From Orientallactaga sibirica (taxonomy: Eukaryota > Chordata > Mammalia > Rodentia > Dipodidae), in the NCBI GenBank assembly GCA_036365145.1, contig JAEOAD010000024.1, forward strand, positions 11,688,501 through 11,752,500: a DNA stretch of 64,000 nt. The letters are read 5' to 3'. How positions within the stretch are numbered: position 1 is the first letter of the stretch; every line of letters begins with the position of its first letter. Below are positions 1 to 10,874 of this stretch, piece by piece. Made by a program: the position numbers and the translations under genes. The notes beneath the pieces were generated by a model. That model did not search any database. It was not told the DNA's origin and saw nothing but the letters and a program-made list of their open reading frames with translations.

Positions 1-1000
1 TATTCCAAGGTATTTTTTTTTTTGATGCTATTAAAAGTGGGACAATGTCACTTATTTCTTTCTCTGTATCTTTGTCTTTTGCATATAGAAAGGTTATTGA
101 TTTTTGTGCATTGATTTTGTATCCTGCTACTTTACTGAAAGAGTTAATCACCTTTAAGAGTTTTGAGATGGAGGTTCTTGGGTCACTTGTGTACAGAATC
201 ATGTCATGTGCAAATAAGGCTTACTTAACCTCTTCCTTCCAATTTGTATCCCTTTTATTTCTTTTTCCTGTTTTATTGCTTTAGCTAGTACTTCTAGTAC
301 TATGTTGAAGAGCAGAGGTAAGAGTGGACACCCCTTTCTTGTTCCTGATGTCAATGAGAATTCCTTTAATCTCTCTCCATTAAGTATTATTTGGGCTTTA
401 GGATCTGTATATATAGCCTTTATTATGTTGAGATATACACCATCTGTACCTATTCTCTGCAATATTTTGATCATGAAGTGATGTTTTATTTTGTCAAAGG
501 CCTTTTCTGCATCTATCAAAATGTGGTTTTGGTGTATAAGCTTATTCATTTGGTGTATTTCACTGACAGATTTCTATATGTTGAACCATCCAGCATTCCT
601 GGGATGAAGCCTACTTCATCCACATGGATAATGCTTTTGTTGAATTTGGTTTGCAAGGATTTTGTTCAGGATCTTTGCATCTGGACCTGGCATCTTCCTT
701 TTAGGTAGATTTTTGATTACCCTTTAAATCTCGATGGTTCTGATGGTTTTGTTCAGAGGATTAATCTGCTCTGAGTTTAGCTTTGGTAGGTGGTATGTAT
801 CCAGGAATTCATCCATTTCCACTATATTATCCAGTTTTGTGGAGTAGGGGTTTTTGAAGTAAGTCCTCATGATTCTCCCAATTTCACTAATGCCCATTGC
901 TATCTCTCCTTTTTCATTTCTAATTTTGTTAATTTGAGTTGTCTTTTTTTTCCACTTGATCAAATTGGCCAGGGGCTAATCAATCTTGTTTATTTTTTCA
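1..1000 (-). pseudogene. L1 ORF2 reverse-transcriptase segment (broken)
   Basis: The minus strand encodes an RT-domain-like run at about 199-549, including '[11 protein letters not shown]', '[21 protein letters not shown]' style residues and the following '[11 protein letters not shown]', in the order known for LINE-1 ORF2. A second open stretch at 724-963 ('LPKLNSEQINPLNKTI') is the segment between endonuclease and RT. Stops and shifts separate the pieces. The catalytic FADD box would lie beyond position 199 on the minus strand; the open frame stops just before it. Confidence 0.88.
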
Positions 1001-1247
1001 AAAAACCAGCTCTTGGTTTGACCAATTTATTTAATTATTTTCTTAGTTTCCAATTCATTAATTTCTGCCCTGATTTTAATTACTTCTTTCTGTCTGGAGC
1101 TTTTTGGGTTGTATACTTATTGCTTTTCCAATGCCTTTAGGTGTATGGTTTGGTTATTGATTTGGGATCTCTCTGTGTTTGTTATGAAGGCATTTAGAAC
1201 AATGAATCTTCCTTGAGGACTGCCTTCATTGTGTCCCATAAGTTTTG

Positions 1248-1646
1248 TTATGTTGTGTTTTCATTGTCATTCATTTCTAGAAATTTTGCAATTTCATTTA
1301 TTTCATCCACTACCCATTTATTGTTTAAGAGTGTGTTGTTCAGTTTCCAGGAGCTGGTTGGGTTCCTGGCACATATATTGTTGTAAATTTCTAGCAATAC
1401 AGCGTTGTGATCTGATATCATGCAGGAAATTACTTCAATCCTCCTAAATATTTGGAAGCTAGTTTTATGACCCAATATATGATCTATTTTAGAGAAAGTT
1501 CCATGTGCTGCTGAGAAGAATGTGTAATCTGTAGATTTTGGGTAGAATGTTCTATAGATGTCCATTAGGTCTAACTGATCTATGTTTTTGTTGAGCTCTC
1601 TTACTTTCCTGTTAATTTTCTGTTTGGATGATCTGTCTATTGCCAA
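1248..1646 (-). pseudogene. L1 ORF2 endonuclease C-terminal part (broken)
   Basis: A 132-residue open stretch on the minus strand carries the C-terminal part of an APE-like L1 endonuclease: 'YTFFSAAHGTFSKIDHILGHK' region followed by 'ISDHNAVLLEI', the conserved Asp-His pair region of this family. In LINE-1 this domain nicks the target DNA to prime reverse transcription. The upstream endonuclease part continues towards 2380 but is split by a B1 insertion at 1989-2155 and by stops. Confidence 0.87.
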
Positions 1647-1988
1647 GAGTGGAGTATTGAAGGCCCCAACTATGATGGTATTGGTGAATATTTCTGTTTT
1701 ATTGTCAAGCAGGTTTTGTTTTATGAACTATTTTGCACCTATGTTTGGTGAATAAAGATTGATGATTGTGATATCCTCTTGTTGGATTGTTCCCTTGATA
1801 AGTAGGAAGTGGCTTTCTTTGTTTATTTTGATTACTTTTGGTTTCCTGTCTATTTTAAACAATATAAGTATATGTATGCCTGTTTGTTTCTTGTTTGCAT
1901 TTGCTTGGAATATAATTTTCTAACTTTTCACCCTGAGGAGATGTCTGTCTTTAGTAGTGAGGTGGGTTTCTTGAAGATAGCAGATTGA

Positions 1989-2155
1989 AGCCGGGCATGG
2001 TGGCACACACCTTTAATCCCAGCACTCGGGAGGCAGAGATAGGAGGATTGACATGAGTTCGAGGCCACCCTGAGACTACATAGTTAATTCCAGGTCAGCC
2101 TGGACCAGAGTGAGACCCTACCTCAAAAAAACAAAAAAAACAAAAAAAAAAAAAA
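1989..2155 (+). repeat. B1 SINE inserted in L1, with target-site duplication
   Basis: Sense B1 (7SL-derived) beginning 'gccgggcatggtggcacac', with 'aatcccagcactcgggaggc' and an A-rich tail. A perfect 10-base direct repeat, agcagattga, flanks it at 1979-1988 and 2156-2165. The L1 endonuclease-region sequence continues on both sides, so the B1 is younger than the L1. Confidence 0.95.
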
Positions 2156-2379
2156 AGCAGATTGAGGGGTTTAGTTTTTTGATCCACCCTGTTAGCTTAT
2201 GTCCATTGATGGTTGAATTAAGGCCATTAATATTCATAGTATTCAGGGTAATAACTGTGAGGTTTTATTTAATAACTGCCATATTATGGTGGTTTATGTG
2301 GTTTGGTGTTTTCTTGGTCTTTGATCTTTGTTTTTTTTTTTTTTTTTTTTTTTTTTTTGGCATCTGAAGTTTGGTTATT

Positions 2380-3668
2380 GTGATCTTCTTCTCAGGGTAC
2401 TTGATCTTGATGTTGGTTATTTGATTCTTCTGTGTGGAGAATTCCTTGAAGTACTCTCTGTTGGTTTGGCTTTGTGTTCATATAGTTGTAAAGCTGAGTT
2501 TTACCATGGAAAGTTTTTCTTTCACCATCTATTATGGGGAATACATTTGCTGGGAAGAGTACTTTGGGTTGGAAGCCATAAGTTATTACAGTTTGCAGTG
2601 CTCCATTTCAGGCCCTTCTGGATTTTAGGGTTTCCATTGAGAAGTCTGAAGTAATTCTCATGGAATTTCCTTTATATGTAATGTGTTGTTTCTCCCTAGC
2701 TGCTTTTAGGACTTTCTCTTTACGATTGATGTTTAGAGTTTTAATGATAATATATCTTGCAGAGTTTCTCCTCTGGTCCAGTCTTTTTGGAGTTCTGCTA
2801 GCTTCTTGTAACTTGATGGGACTTTCTTTTGAGAGAGTGGAAGAGTTTTATTTGATAATTTTGTTGAATAAATTTTCCATGTCTTTGGTCTGTGTTTCTT
2901 CACCATCTGGTATACCCATGATCCTAATTTTGGGAGCCTTAAGGGTATCCCACAATTTCCTCATGTTCTGTTCACAGGAATTTTTGAACTTGTTGAAATT
3001 TTTGGACTCATGAACTGTTTCTTATGTTTTTTTCTTTCAGTTATAAGTTTCTATCCTCCACTTGGCTGACTCTATTGTTTAGAGCTCCTATAGTGTTTGG
3101 GGTTAGTTCATTTTGGTTCCTATTTTCTACTGTTTTTTTTATGTGGTTTCCATCCTTCTGTCGAGTTCCATTATCATGTCATTTTCTGATTTTCTTAATG
3201 CTTCTTGGAGTTCTTCCTTGCTTTTTTTTTTTTTTTTTTTTTTAATTTGCTTTTTCGAGGTAGGGTCTCACTCTAGCTCAGGCTGACCTGGAATTCCCTA
3301 TGTAGTCTCATGGTGGCCTTGAACTCTCTGTGATCCTCCTACTTCTGCCTCCAGAGTGCTGGGATTAAAGGCATGCACCACCACTCCTGGCTAATGCTTA
3401 CATTTTTTAATGTCTTTCTTGAGCTTATCCAGCTGTTTATTTAGGTCCTTTTTTTTTTTTTTTTAATCGCTCTCCTTCAGATCATTTGACTGTCTTTGGA
3501 ACCCTTCCTGGTTCTTTTCTATTAGATCTAATCTAGTGAGGATACCATTCACACAATTATTGGCTTTTTGTTGAATTTCTGTGAATTCTGCTATTTGCTT
3601 GGTGAGGATTGCATAGCTTGTCTTTTCATTTTGGGGTTCTGATCCTATTGTATCTTCAATGTTTTCAT
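2380..3668 (-). pseudogene. L1 ORF1 (RNA-binding chaperone), broken
   Basis: On the minus strand an ATG near 3666-3668 opens a Lys/Glu/Gln-rich, coiled-coil-like stretch, as in the N-terminal half of L1 ORF1p. Further on comes 'IRIMGIPDGEE' (about 2945-2900), typical of the ORF1p RNA-recognition-motif region, then a C-terminal basic part with 'KFHENYF'-like residues. The family protein forms trimers and coats L1 RNA. Several stops and a B1 insertion at 3222-3391 disrupt this copy. Confidence 0.75.
3222..3391 (-). repeat. B1 SINE, minus strand, inside L1 ORF1
   Basis: Antisense B1: poly-T run, then 'cgaggtagggtctcactcta', 'gctcaggctgacctggaatt' and 'ccagagtgctgggattaaag', ending at the 'cctggct' head. 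It interrupts ORF1 of the surrounding L1. No convincing target-site duplication was found by eye, although 'taatgctt' occurs near both ends. Confidence 0.93.
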
Positions 3669-3779
3669 TAGAGACATCTGCTGGGACTGAGCAGTCTAGC
3701 TGGATATACTTGCATCTGATTTTTCATGCTATTCCTTTTCTGCTGTGGTCTGACCATGGTCTGCCCATCACAATGGTTC

Positions 3780-4340
3780 AGAAATCCTAGGGTGCAGGAC
3801 ACTAGCCTGTTTGCCTGGGTGGGGTGGCAACAGTGAGTGTGTGTGAGGGTGATGGCCCATGGAGTTCAGACAGGCTGGGGCAGGGACACTGGCCTGCTGG
3901 CCTGAATCCCTGTTCAGAGGTTGGAAGGTACAAAGGTGACTGGGTGGGTGGGGCTCAGAAAGGCTAGGGTGGGGACACTGGCCTGCTGGCCTTGGTCCCT
4001 GTTTGGTGGTGGGAGGGGAGAGTGGTGACTGTAAATGAGATCATGCTCATGGTATTCATGGGGCTCATAAAAGCTAGGGTGGGAGCCCTCGTTTGCTGGC
4101 CTGGGTCCCTGATCAGGGGTGGTGGGAGGTGGAGTAGCAACTGGGAACTCAGTGATATGCACCCAGAAGTCAGGAAGGCTATGGCAGGAACACTGGACTA
4201 CTTGCCTGGGTCCCTGTTTTAGGATTGAAGGCAGGGAGTGGCAATAAGGATTGTCATCACCTGGTGCTTACTGACCTGGATCCCTGGTTGGGAGCAGGAC
4301 GGGGAGTAGTGACTGAGACCACAATTGCCCAGCTTGTTGT
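3780..4340 (-). repeat. Degenerate tandem units in L1 5'UTR
   Basis: A phrase of the form 'acactggcctgctggcctgg..ccctg' recurs near 3794, 3882, 3972, 4081, 4186 and 4257, spaced about 70 to 110 bases. Between the phrases there are G-rich blocks such as 'ggtggtgggaggtggag'. Its position just upstream (minus strand) of ORF1 fits a monomer-type L1 promoter, as known for some rodent L1s. The promoter role is inferred. Confidence 0.6.
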
Positions 4341-5350
4341 TTCATGTTGTTTCCTTTGAGTTGTGGTCTGTGCATCACTGTATGGGAATTTTATTTAATT
4401 GAGGGGTTAACAACAGTTTTCCCTTGTAATGTCTTCAGTGAGTATTCTGTTTTATGTTTGAAACAAATAAGCTAGTGATGCCTTTGTGTTTTGGGGTGCA
4501 CAGGTAGTGGCAGGCATTAGTGCTCCAGCTACTCAGGACTGTTTCTTACTACCAAAGGTGGGATTGGAAGTCTGGGATTCTTTTGACATGGTCTTAGCTG
4601 TATTTTGACTGCAGCTGTTGGGGCCACAGCACTTGTCCTTGCTCCCTTACCATACTCAGATGGGCAGGTTATGGAGGACTCATTGGTTCCCCATGGCAGG
4701 TGATTCCAGTCACTGGAAATAGAGTGTGGTAGGGTGTTGGAGAAATGGGGTGTAGCTGGTTTACACAGCCCAGGCCAGATCAGAGAGTGGCCTGTTTTCA
4801 GGGAGAGAGGGGTACAGACCAAGGGGCATATATAAGAGTGCCTGTAGGTTACACAGGATATGGAAGGTTTGTGAGCAGGGGAGTTGAGGTAGCCTTCAGG
4901 CCAACCCACCATGCATGCAAGACAAGAAGTACATGCAGGCCACTGACAGATGCAGAGGGGAAGAGGGGTTGGGGAACCCTGGCAGATAGAGAAGTGTTTG
5001 TGGGCCACGGACAGATACAGTGGGGTGGGGTGGAGGATGAGGCTTTGGGAGATGTGCGTTGGGCAGAAGCAGCAGTCTGGGGAAAACCTGGAGGTGAGCA
5101 GTCCAGTAATATATGCAGTTGGGGATGCTTGAGTCACCAGGTAGCACAACAGAGAACCTGGTTGGGGAATCAGGGGTATGGCAGCTGGAGAAAGTGGTTG
5201 TGGGGAGGGGGTACCTGAGAATCTAGTTGGCTACCTGAGATTGGAAATCCACATATTCCCAACTTTGCCACTCTCTGTCTTCCTACTGGAGGTCTGCTAA
5301 GACCTATTCAAACTGGAACCATACAGATCTTACCCAATATTATCCCAGGA
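4340..5350 (-). promoter_or_regulatory. Probable distal part of L1 5'UTR
   Basis: GC-richer and CpG-poor sequence continuing from the tandem units, before the AT-rich flank. It contains a short tandem echo ('ggccactgacagatgcagag' near 4938 and a variant near 5003). A 206-codon minus-strand open frame at 4529-5149 overlaps a 157-codon plus-strand frame at 4745-5218. Neither resembles a protein family I recognise. Assignment to the L1 rests on contiguity only. Confidence 0.45.
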
Positions 5351-5667
5351 GCAGAAGTATAGGTAGGAGGCTTTCTTCTTGACCAGAAGTGCTGCTAATT
5401 TTTAAATGCCCTTTTATAGAAAAAATGAATTTCAATATCAGATAAATGAAACAATTCATAAATGCACATTAAATATTGGCCTGTTACAATATCAGAGAAT
5501 ATTTGGTCATTCTAATTTTATCATTTCTCCATGAAATTTTAGCACATTTCCTGAAGTCTTATGCTGTCTTCTTTAGGCCTTCCATTTTATTTTTTATATT
5601 TGGTATGGTTATTCACTCACTGAATGAACTCTTATGGTAAGTTCACTATTACATGTTACTTCATTTT
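5350..5667. other. AT-rich non-coding DNA, nothing recognised
   Basis: Unique-looking AT-rich sequence between the L1 5' end and a B1. No gene, RNA gene or clear repeat was seen. Confidence 0.5.
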
Positions 5668-5780
5668 GGTTGTTTGGAGGCAATGTCTCACTGTAGCCAA
5701 GGATGATTTCAACTCATGGTGTTCCTCCTAACTCAGCCTCTGGAATGTTCCAATTAAAGGCATGAGCCACTATGTCTAGC
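5668..5780 (-). repeat. B1 SINE, minus strand, diverged
   Basis: Antisense B1 text with 'ggaggcaatgtctcactgta', 'gccaaggatg' and 'aattaaaggcatgagccact'. It is clearly more diverged than the other B1 copies, so probably older. Confidence 0.85.
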
Positions 5781-6427
5781 AGTTCAATTGTTTAAATTAA
5801 AAGCCAATAAATGCTTTGTTAAGGAATAATAAACATAAAATAATCACCATGTTTGGAGTGGACTTTTATAGGTTTCATATATGCATATATAAATATGCTA
5901 AAACCATTAGTATAATCAAGACCATGAAATAATTCATCACTACAAAGTCTTCCACCTCTCCTTTGTAGTATTCCTCTATCCCTTCCTGTCCCTTTCCCTA
6001 GAAAACCTCTGATCCATTCTCATTTAAGATTTATTTTGTTTTCTAGAATTTAAATAAATGAAGCCAGACAGTTTGTATTCAGTCACCATGCCTGGCTTGT
6101 AGTCTAACATTTTATTGGCATATTTGCCCATATCATGTGCATAATTTTCTGTTATTTTTCATTTTAAGGTAGTATCTGTTGACTCGATAGACTAGAATTT
6201 GTCATCCATTCCCTTTGCAAATGATGCTTGGATTATTTCCATGTATAAGGTATGCTACAATAAGTATACCATTATTTATGGTAAAGTGCAAGTCTTTGTA
6301 ATGGAATATATATATTTTTTCTATTGGGTAAATCCCTGAAAGTTCAATAATCAGATCACATGCAAATGCTTCACCTTCGAAGAAGCTGACCCAACAGTTT
6401 TCAAAATCATAATAGTAACTTGCATTC
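5781..6427. other. AT-rich non-coding DNA
   Basis: AT-rich sequence without a recognised gene. The stretch around 5900-6350 ('cctttccctagaaaacctctg', 'aagtctttgtaatggaatat') is compatible with an old L1 remnant, but too diverged to call. Confidence 0.4.
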
Positions 6428-6597
6428 TTTTTGTTGTTGTCATTGTTGTTGTTGTTTGGTTTTTTCAAGGTAAGGTCTGACTGTAGCCCAGGCTGGAATT
6501 TACTTTGTATCCTCAGGGTGGTCTCAAACAAATGGCAATCCTCCTACCTCTGCCTCCTAAGTGCTAGGATTAAAGGCATGCACCACCACGCCCGGCT
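6428..6597 (-). repeat. B1 SINE, minus strand
   Basis: GTT-rich run followed by 'ttttttcaaggtaaggtctg', 'agcccaggctggaattta', 'aagtgctaggattaaaggca' and 'accacgcccggct'. A full-length antisense B1. Confidence 0.93.
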
Positions 6598-6879
6598 ATT
6601 ATCTTGTAATCTTGCCAGCAGTGTGTGAGTCTTTTTGTTTCATGTCCTTAACGATATAGAGTGTGGTAAAAGTAGAACTGCATTTACATATGTAGCATGT
6701 TCCATTTAGAAATATTGTGTATTATATAATTCAAACTAATTAACACATACATTATTTCATATATTTTTCTTTTGTCATTGAATCCAGACTTTATACAGGA
6801 TAGGTAAATGATTGCTACAGAGTTACACCTCTAGCCCAGTATTGGCTTCCTTAAGAAATGAATATGTTAAAAAGTCCTT

Positions 6880-7069
6880 AGCTGGGCATAGTGGCGCATG
6901 CCTTTAATCCCAGCACTTGGGAGGCAGAGGTAGGAGGATCACTGAGAGTTCAAGGCCACCCTGAGACTACATAGTTAATTCCAGGTCAGCCTGGACCAGA
7001 GTGAGATCCTACCTCGAAAAACCAAAAACAAAAAAAAAAAAAAACAAAAACAAAAAAAAAAAAAAAAAA
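6880..7069 (+). repeat. B1 SINE, plus strand, long A-rich tail
   Basis: Sense B1 starting 'agctgggcatagtggcgcat', ending in an A-rich tail of about 50 bases with C interruptions. The short repeat gtcctta flanks it (6874-6880 and 7071-7077), a likely target-site duplication. Confidence 0.93.
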
Positions 7070-7784
7070 GGTCCTTAATTTTACAATATCACAGTATCAT
7101 TTATTTTATATTAGCAAAAATACTTTAGTAAAGTACAATGTAAAATCTGTCTTTTTGCTCTGAATCCAGCAATATAACCTTGACACCTTTCAAACCTCTT
7201 TGACAGTTTCTAGTTACTTAGGAAGGGAGACAAATTTGTATAATTATACCTCTTTGCTTTTTATAATGCTTTCCCTATATCTTACCTTCTGCCTGCTGTG
7301 AGATTTGCATTGTTTTTCTCCAGGCATAGTATGTGACTAGCAAGTATCTATAACTTTATATAATCAAATTCCATTCCTTATGTGTGAACTCATCAAAGGC
7401 ATTTCCCTCTTCACTTGAGTAATACACAAAGCTTTTTTCCCTCCGTCTTGGGAAACATGATGCAAATATACATGTTAGAATCAATAATGAATTTGATGAG
7501 AAATAATAAAGTGGTAACAATGATGAGTTTGTTTTTACCATCTGTTACAGACATGGCTGAGTTCATTTTCTGCTTTTCCAGTTAATTTGTATTGTTATTT
7601 TTCTTCTTAATTACTAAAACTTGAGAAATTAAATAAACTCTATAATGACAATGCATTCATGATGTCGATGGTTTAATCATATTGAAGTAAAAATATAAAC
7701 AAGAATTTCATCACACATTCCATCCATTCTAAAATCCATGAACAAAACATTTCCTATTCAATTTTAGAGATTTCTGTTTAATGG
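7070..7784. other. AT-rich non-coding DNA, nothing recognised
   Basis: No gene or clear repeat seen. Short open frames here are AT-rich and show no protein-like composition. Confidence 0.5.
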
Positions 7785-7915
7785 AATAATTCAACAATTG
7801 GTTGACAAATATTTACTTACCATGTGTCAGGCACTCTTCTATATGCTGTGTACACTAAATTGAGCAATAAAAAGGGCTTGTCATCTAATTGTAACAATGG
7901 GTCAATAAAGGACAT
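7785..7915 (+). repeat. Fragment of an ancient mammalian interspersed repeat (low confidence)
   Basis: The phrase 'acaaatatttacttaccatg' followed by 'tgtcaggcactcttctatat' and 'gagcaataaaaa' matches the general pattern of an old, mammal-wide repeat whose copies read roughly 'tttattgagcacctactatg'. I do not assign it to a named family. Confidence 0.4.
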
Positions 7916-8299
7916 AATTTTTAAATCATACAATTACTTTTTTTGTATTATTACTTTCTGCTGCTGCTTCTACTTTGGAGAAAATGCAGGCATTCCTGTG
8001 AATGGTGAAAAGAAAAATCTGTACAGAGCTTGTCTATTCATTCCAAATGAAGCCAGGAAGGACACAACTCAAGGTTTCCCTGTGAGGTTGCTGTACCCCA
8101 ACCAAGGGAAGGAATGGAATGGCAGTCAGTCCTGCTTCCTTTACAAAGTGGGTAAATCTTCTCTGCAATGACCTTTGACTTTTACAGACTCTGAATCTTC
8201 TTCATTCAAGCCTATGTTAGAAAGCCTTACCATCTGGTCCCTATGTTCCCGGTGTTCTTAGTTTCTTTCCAATAAATTCATTTTTGCTTGTGTTAGCTA

Positions 8300-8530
8300 G
8301 AACTGTATTCTTTTCTTTTTTTAAATTAAGGTGAAACTTTGTATGTAAACATCAGGGGTTGGTACCATCATTCCCCTCCCCCTTGCCCCACTCCACTCAG
8401 GGCCCTCCTTAGTGGGATTGCTAGTATTAACCATGGAGTTGGGGTTATGAGTTGTGAGAGCAGCAGTCATTGGAGGTGGGGGGATAGGCTTGTATTTTTA
8501 TTTCTTGCATTTAAAGCATGATCATTTCCA
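8300..8530 (-). repeat. Probable L1 3'-end remnant, minus strand
   Basis: The order of phrases 'cccctcccccttgccccact', 'cactcagggccctccttagt' and 'gtgagagcagcagtcattgg' parallels the L1 3'UTR end seen at 62345-62530 ('ccattccactgagggtcctt'). It is short and isolated. No ORF2 sequence adjoins it. Confidence 0.5.
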
Positions 8531-8586
8531 TGTTTTCTAATGATGAATACAAAATACATACACATAAAAAATAGAATACTCTACAG

Positions 8587-8648
8587 TTTAAAGTCACCAA
8601 TAAGTGACTTTAAAACCATTAAACACAAAGTCACAATGAGTGACTTTG
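8587..8648. repeat. Two adjacent inverted repeats sharing one core
   Basis: First palindrome: TTTAAAGTCAC at 8587-8597 and its exact complement GTGACTTTAAA at 8604-8614 with a 6-base loop. Second: CAAAGTCAC at 8626-8634 and GTGACTTTG at 8640-8648 with a 5-base loop. Both share the AAGTCAC/GTGACTT core. No surrounding repeat family was recognised. It may be a duplicated hairpin or a remnant of a small inverted-repeat element. Confidence 0.85.
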
Positions 8649-8649
8649 A

Positions 8650-9315
8650 AACATGACAACATTTCTGTTTCCTAGTCACTCAAACTAGATATTTTCTTTT
8701 TTGACATATCATCATTCAATTTCAAAGAAGACATCTCCCTCAGGTTCAGGTTAAGAAAGGATGCTTTGAGCTTTCATCCAGTGAAATAGAAATTATTTGT
8801 TTAAAATTAGCTGTCCTAAGCAGTGTATAAATTTAGGAGAAAACTGCTATCCTCTAAGAATATTAAATATGAAAAAAAAATGTTGTAAAGTGACCATAGT
8901 ATGATTTTGGTAGGAAAGAAAGACTTATGACTTGGGCTATTTTTCCTACCTAAAGATGTTTTTTCACTTTGAACTGATCTAGCAGTCATCAGTGAAGACT
9001 TCATTAGTTTAGCATTCATTCTAAGCATAGAACAGTTTGGAAACAGTTGCACTATTGAAATTGGGGAAAGTCTGAGAGTTGAGACCTGTGAAGAAATGGG
9101 ATTTGAAAATGAAAACATGGGCACACATTTCCCAGTACACTGACTGACCTGAAAATAATGCACCCATTATAGCCCCTGTGAAAATTGCAGTCTGAGTGTG
9201 GTAAGGGAAGTGAGCAAAAGAAGAGGCAACCTGAATAATCTAACTCCTCTAGTTAGTTTTGTATGGTCCCTGATCTTTTGGCTTATGATTCCCTTTCAGT
9301 GCAATTTACTGTTAC
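8650..9315. other. AT-rich non-coding DNA
   Basis: No gene or clear repeat was recognised. Short open frames here lack known motifs. Confidence 0.45.
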
Positions 9316-10470
9316 AGTCAGGTTTGCATTGCTGGCATAAATCACCCGACCTTGAGCAGCTTGTGAAAAAAAAAAAAATGTTTATTTTGACTTATAGACT
9401 CAAGGGGAAGCTCCATGATGGCAGGGGAAAACTGGCATGAGAAGAGGGTGAACATTCCATCCTGGCCAACATCAGGTGGAAAAAAGCAACTGGAGAGTGT
9501 GCCAAACACTGGCAAGGGGAAACTGGCTATAATACCCATAAGCCTGCACCCAACAATATACTGCCTCCAGGAGGCATTAATTTCCAAATTTCCATCAGCT
9601 GGAAACCTAGCATTCAGAACACCTACGTTTATGGGGGACATCTGAATCAAACCACCATTTCCCATCCCTGGGCTTCATAAACTGATAACCATCCATGAGA
9701 TAAAATGCAATGCATTCAGTACATCTTTAAAAATCCCCATAGTTTTTATTAATCCTAATGATGTTTAAACATTTCCACAGTATGAGATTTTTTTAAAGAT
9801 TTTTATTTATTTATTTATTAGAGACAGAGAGAGGAGAGAGAATAAGAAAGAGAGGAGAGAGAGAATGAGAGAGCCAGGGCCTCTAGCTACTGCAGACAAA
9901 CTCCAGATGCATCCATCCCAATGTGCATCTGGCTTATATGGGTTCTGGGGAATTGATTGGAGTCCTTAGACTTTGCAGGTATGTGCCTTAACCGCTAAGC
10001 CATCTCTCCAGCCCAGTCTGAGATCTTATAACTGTGTCACAATACAAAACAAACAAACAACAAAAAAACAACAAACAAAAAAACTGAAAAAAAAACATAA
10101 TGGCACAAAATAAACACTCATACTGCAAAAAAATGGCATTGGGCAGAGCAAAGAAATATTCTATCTATACAAAATTTAAACAGGGTAAACAGCAAACTTT
10201 GTAGCTCCAAGTCTAGCAACACTAGTCAGTGACAAATCTTCATTTCCAATAATTCCAACCAGCAACAAGTCTCTGGATACTCAATTCCGCCCCGCTAGCT
10301 AGGCTACTCACAGTGCTAGAAAATTTCTTCAGGGCTGGCATCTCTTCTTAGCAGGTGTCTTATGGTCCTGGCATCTCCACTAGGTTGCCACTGCAACCCA
10401 CATCCTTATGGCTCCATCAGGTTTCCATGCAGGCAATCCAGCAAAAAAGGACAAAGACAATGACTTTGAA
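9316..10470 (-). mobile_element. LTR-like rodent interspersed repeat, minus strand, split by a SINE
   Basis: On the minus strand this reads 'tggtttgattcagatgtccc', then 'gttctgaatgctaggtttcc', and near the end 'gtcaaaataaacattttttt' (AATAAA-type signal). The same text recurs in each retroviral unit at 24745-24960 and 27812-28030. The family is unclassified here. Sequence at 9720-9785 and 10020-10470 seems to belong to the same element on either side of a tRNA-SINE (9788-10014). Confidence 0.6.
9788..10014 (-). repeat. tRNA-derived SINE, minus strand
   Basis: Antisense copy ending in 'cgctaagccatctctccagc', the complement of the A-box head, with a purine-rich GAGA block and T-rich start. Near-identical flanks 'cagtatgagat' (about 9778) and 'cagtctgagat' (about 10015) look like a target-site duplication with one mismatch, so it inserted into the LTR-like repeat. 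Confidence 0.93.
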
Positions 10471-10532
10471 GAAAAAGAGATTTTTCAAATTATGTTTCAT
10501 TTGTTAAAAAAAAAGAACAAAAACTTGTTTGG

Positions 10533-10874
10533 GGTTGGGACAGTGGCTCCATAGGTAAGCATCCTTGACAACTGGGCATGAGGTCAAGGGAGAGACTTAA
10601 TCATGTTCATCTTCACAGAACCCATGTAAAGAACTGGAAGTGGTTATGGACCTCTTTGAACCCAGTCCCATGAAATGGGACTGAGAAATACTGGGGCAAC
10701 CTGACCAAACTGGCAATTCCTGGTTGAGGGAGGGAGCCCATCTCAACTATACATATGAGCAAAAGAGGACACCAGAAGTTCTCCTCTAGTGTCCACTCGT
10801 ATGCACACAGTATGCATACATCCATGCAGACACACATGTATGGACTATACATATTACATTATACCACACATAAT

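Larger units (their letters stand above)
1..5350 (-). mobile_element. L1 (LINE-1) retrotransposon, minus strand, truncated by window edge
   Basis: Read on the minus strand, the order is 5'UTR (about 5350-3670), ORF1 (about 3668-2380), ORF2 endonuclease (about 2380-1250) and ORF2 reverse transcriptase (about 1000 down to 1, continuing outside the window). ORF2 shows the RT-like stretch with '[13 protein letters not shown]' and the endonuclease-like 'HGTFSKIDHILGHK' and 'SDHNAV'. ORF1 shows a coiled-coil-like start and 'IMGIPDGEE'. All frames are broken by stops and frameshifts, so this copy is not active. Two B1 SINEs have landed inside it. The 3' end and 3' target-site duplication lie outside the window; the 5' limit is a guess from where the GC-rich 5'UTR gives way to AT-rich DNA. 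Confidence 0.9.

Noticed and set aside
1229..3245. Series of plus-strand open frames rich in Phe, Leu and Ser
   Set aside because: They are shadows of the minus-strand L1, typical of reading L1 antisense through T-rich DNA.
7824..8171. 115-codon open frame with a hydrophobic, Cys/Phe-rich middle
   Set aside because: No motif or family resemblance. It begins inside an ancient repeat fragment and the length is within chance for this AT content.
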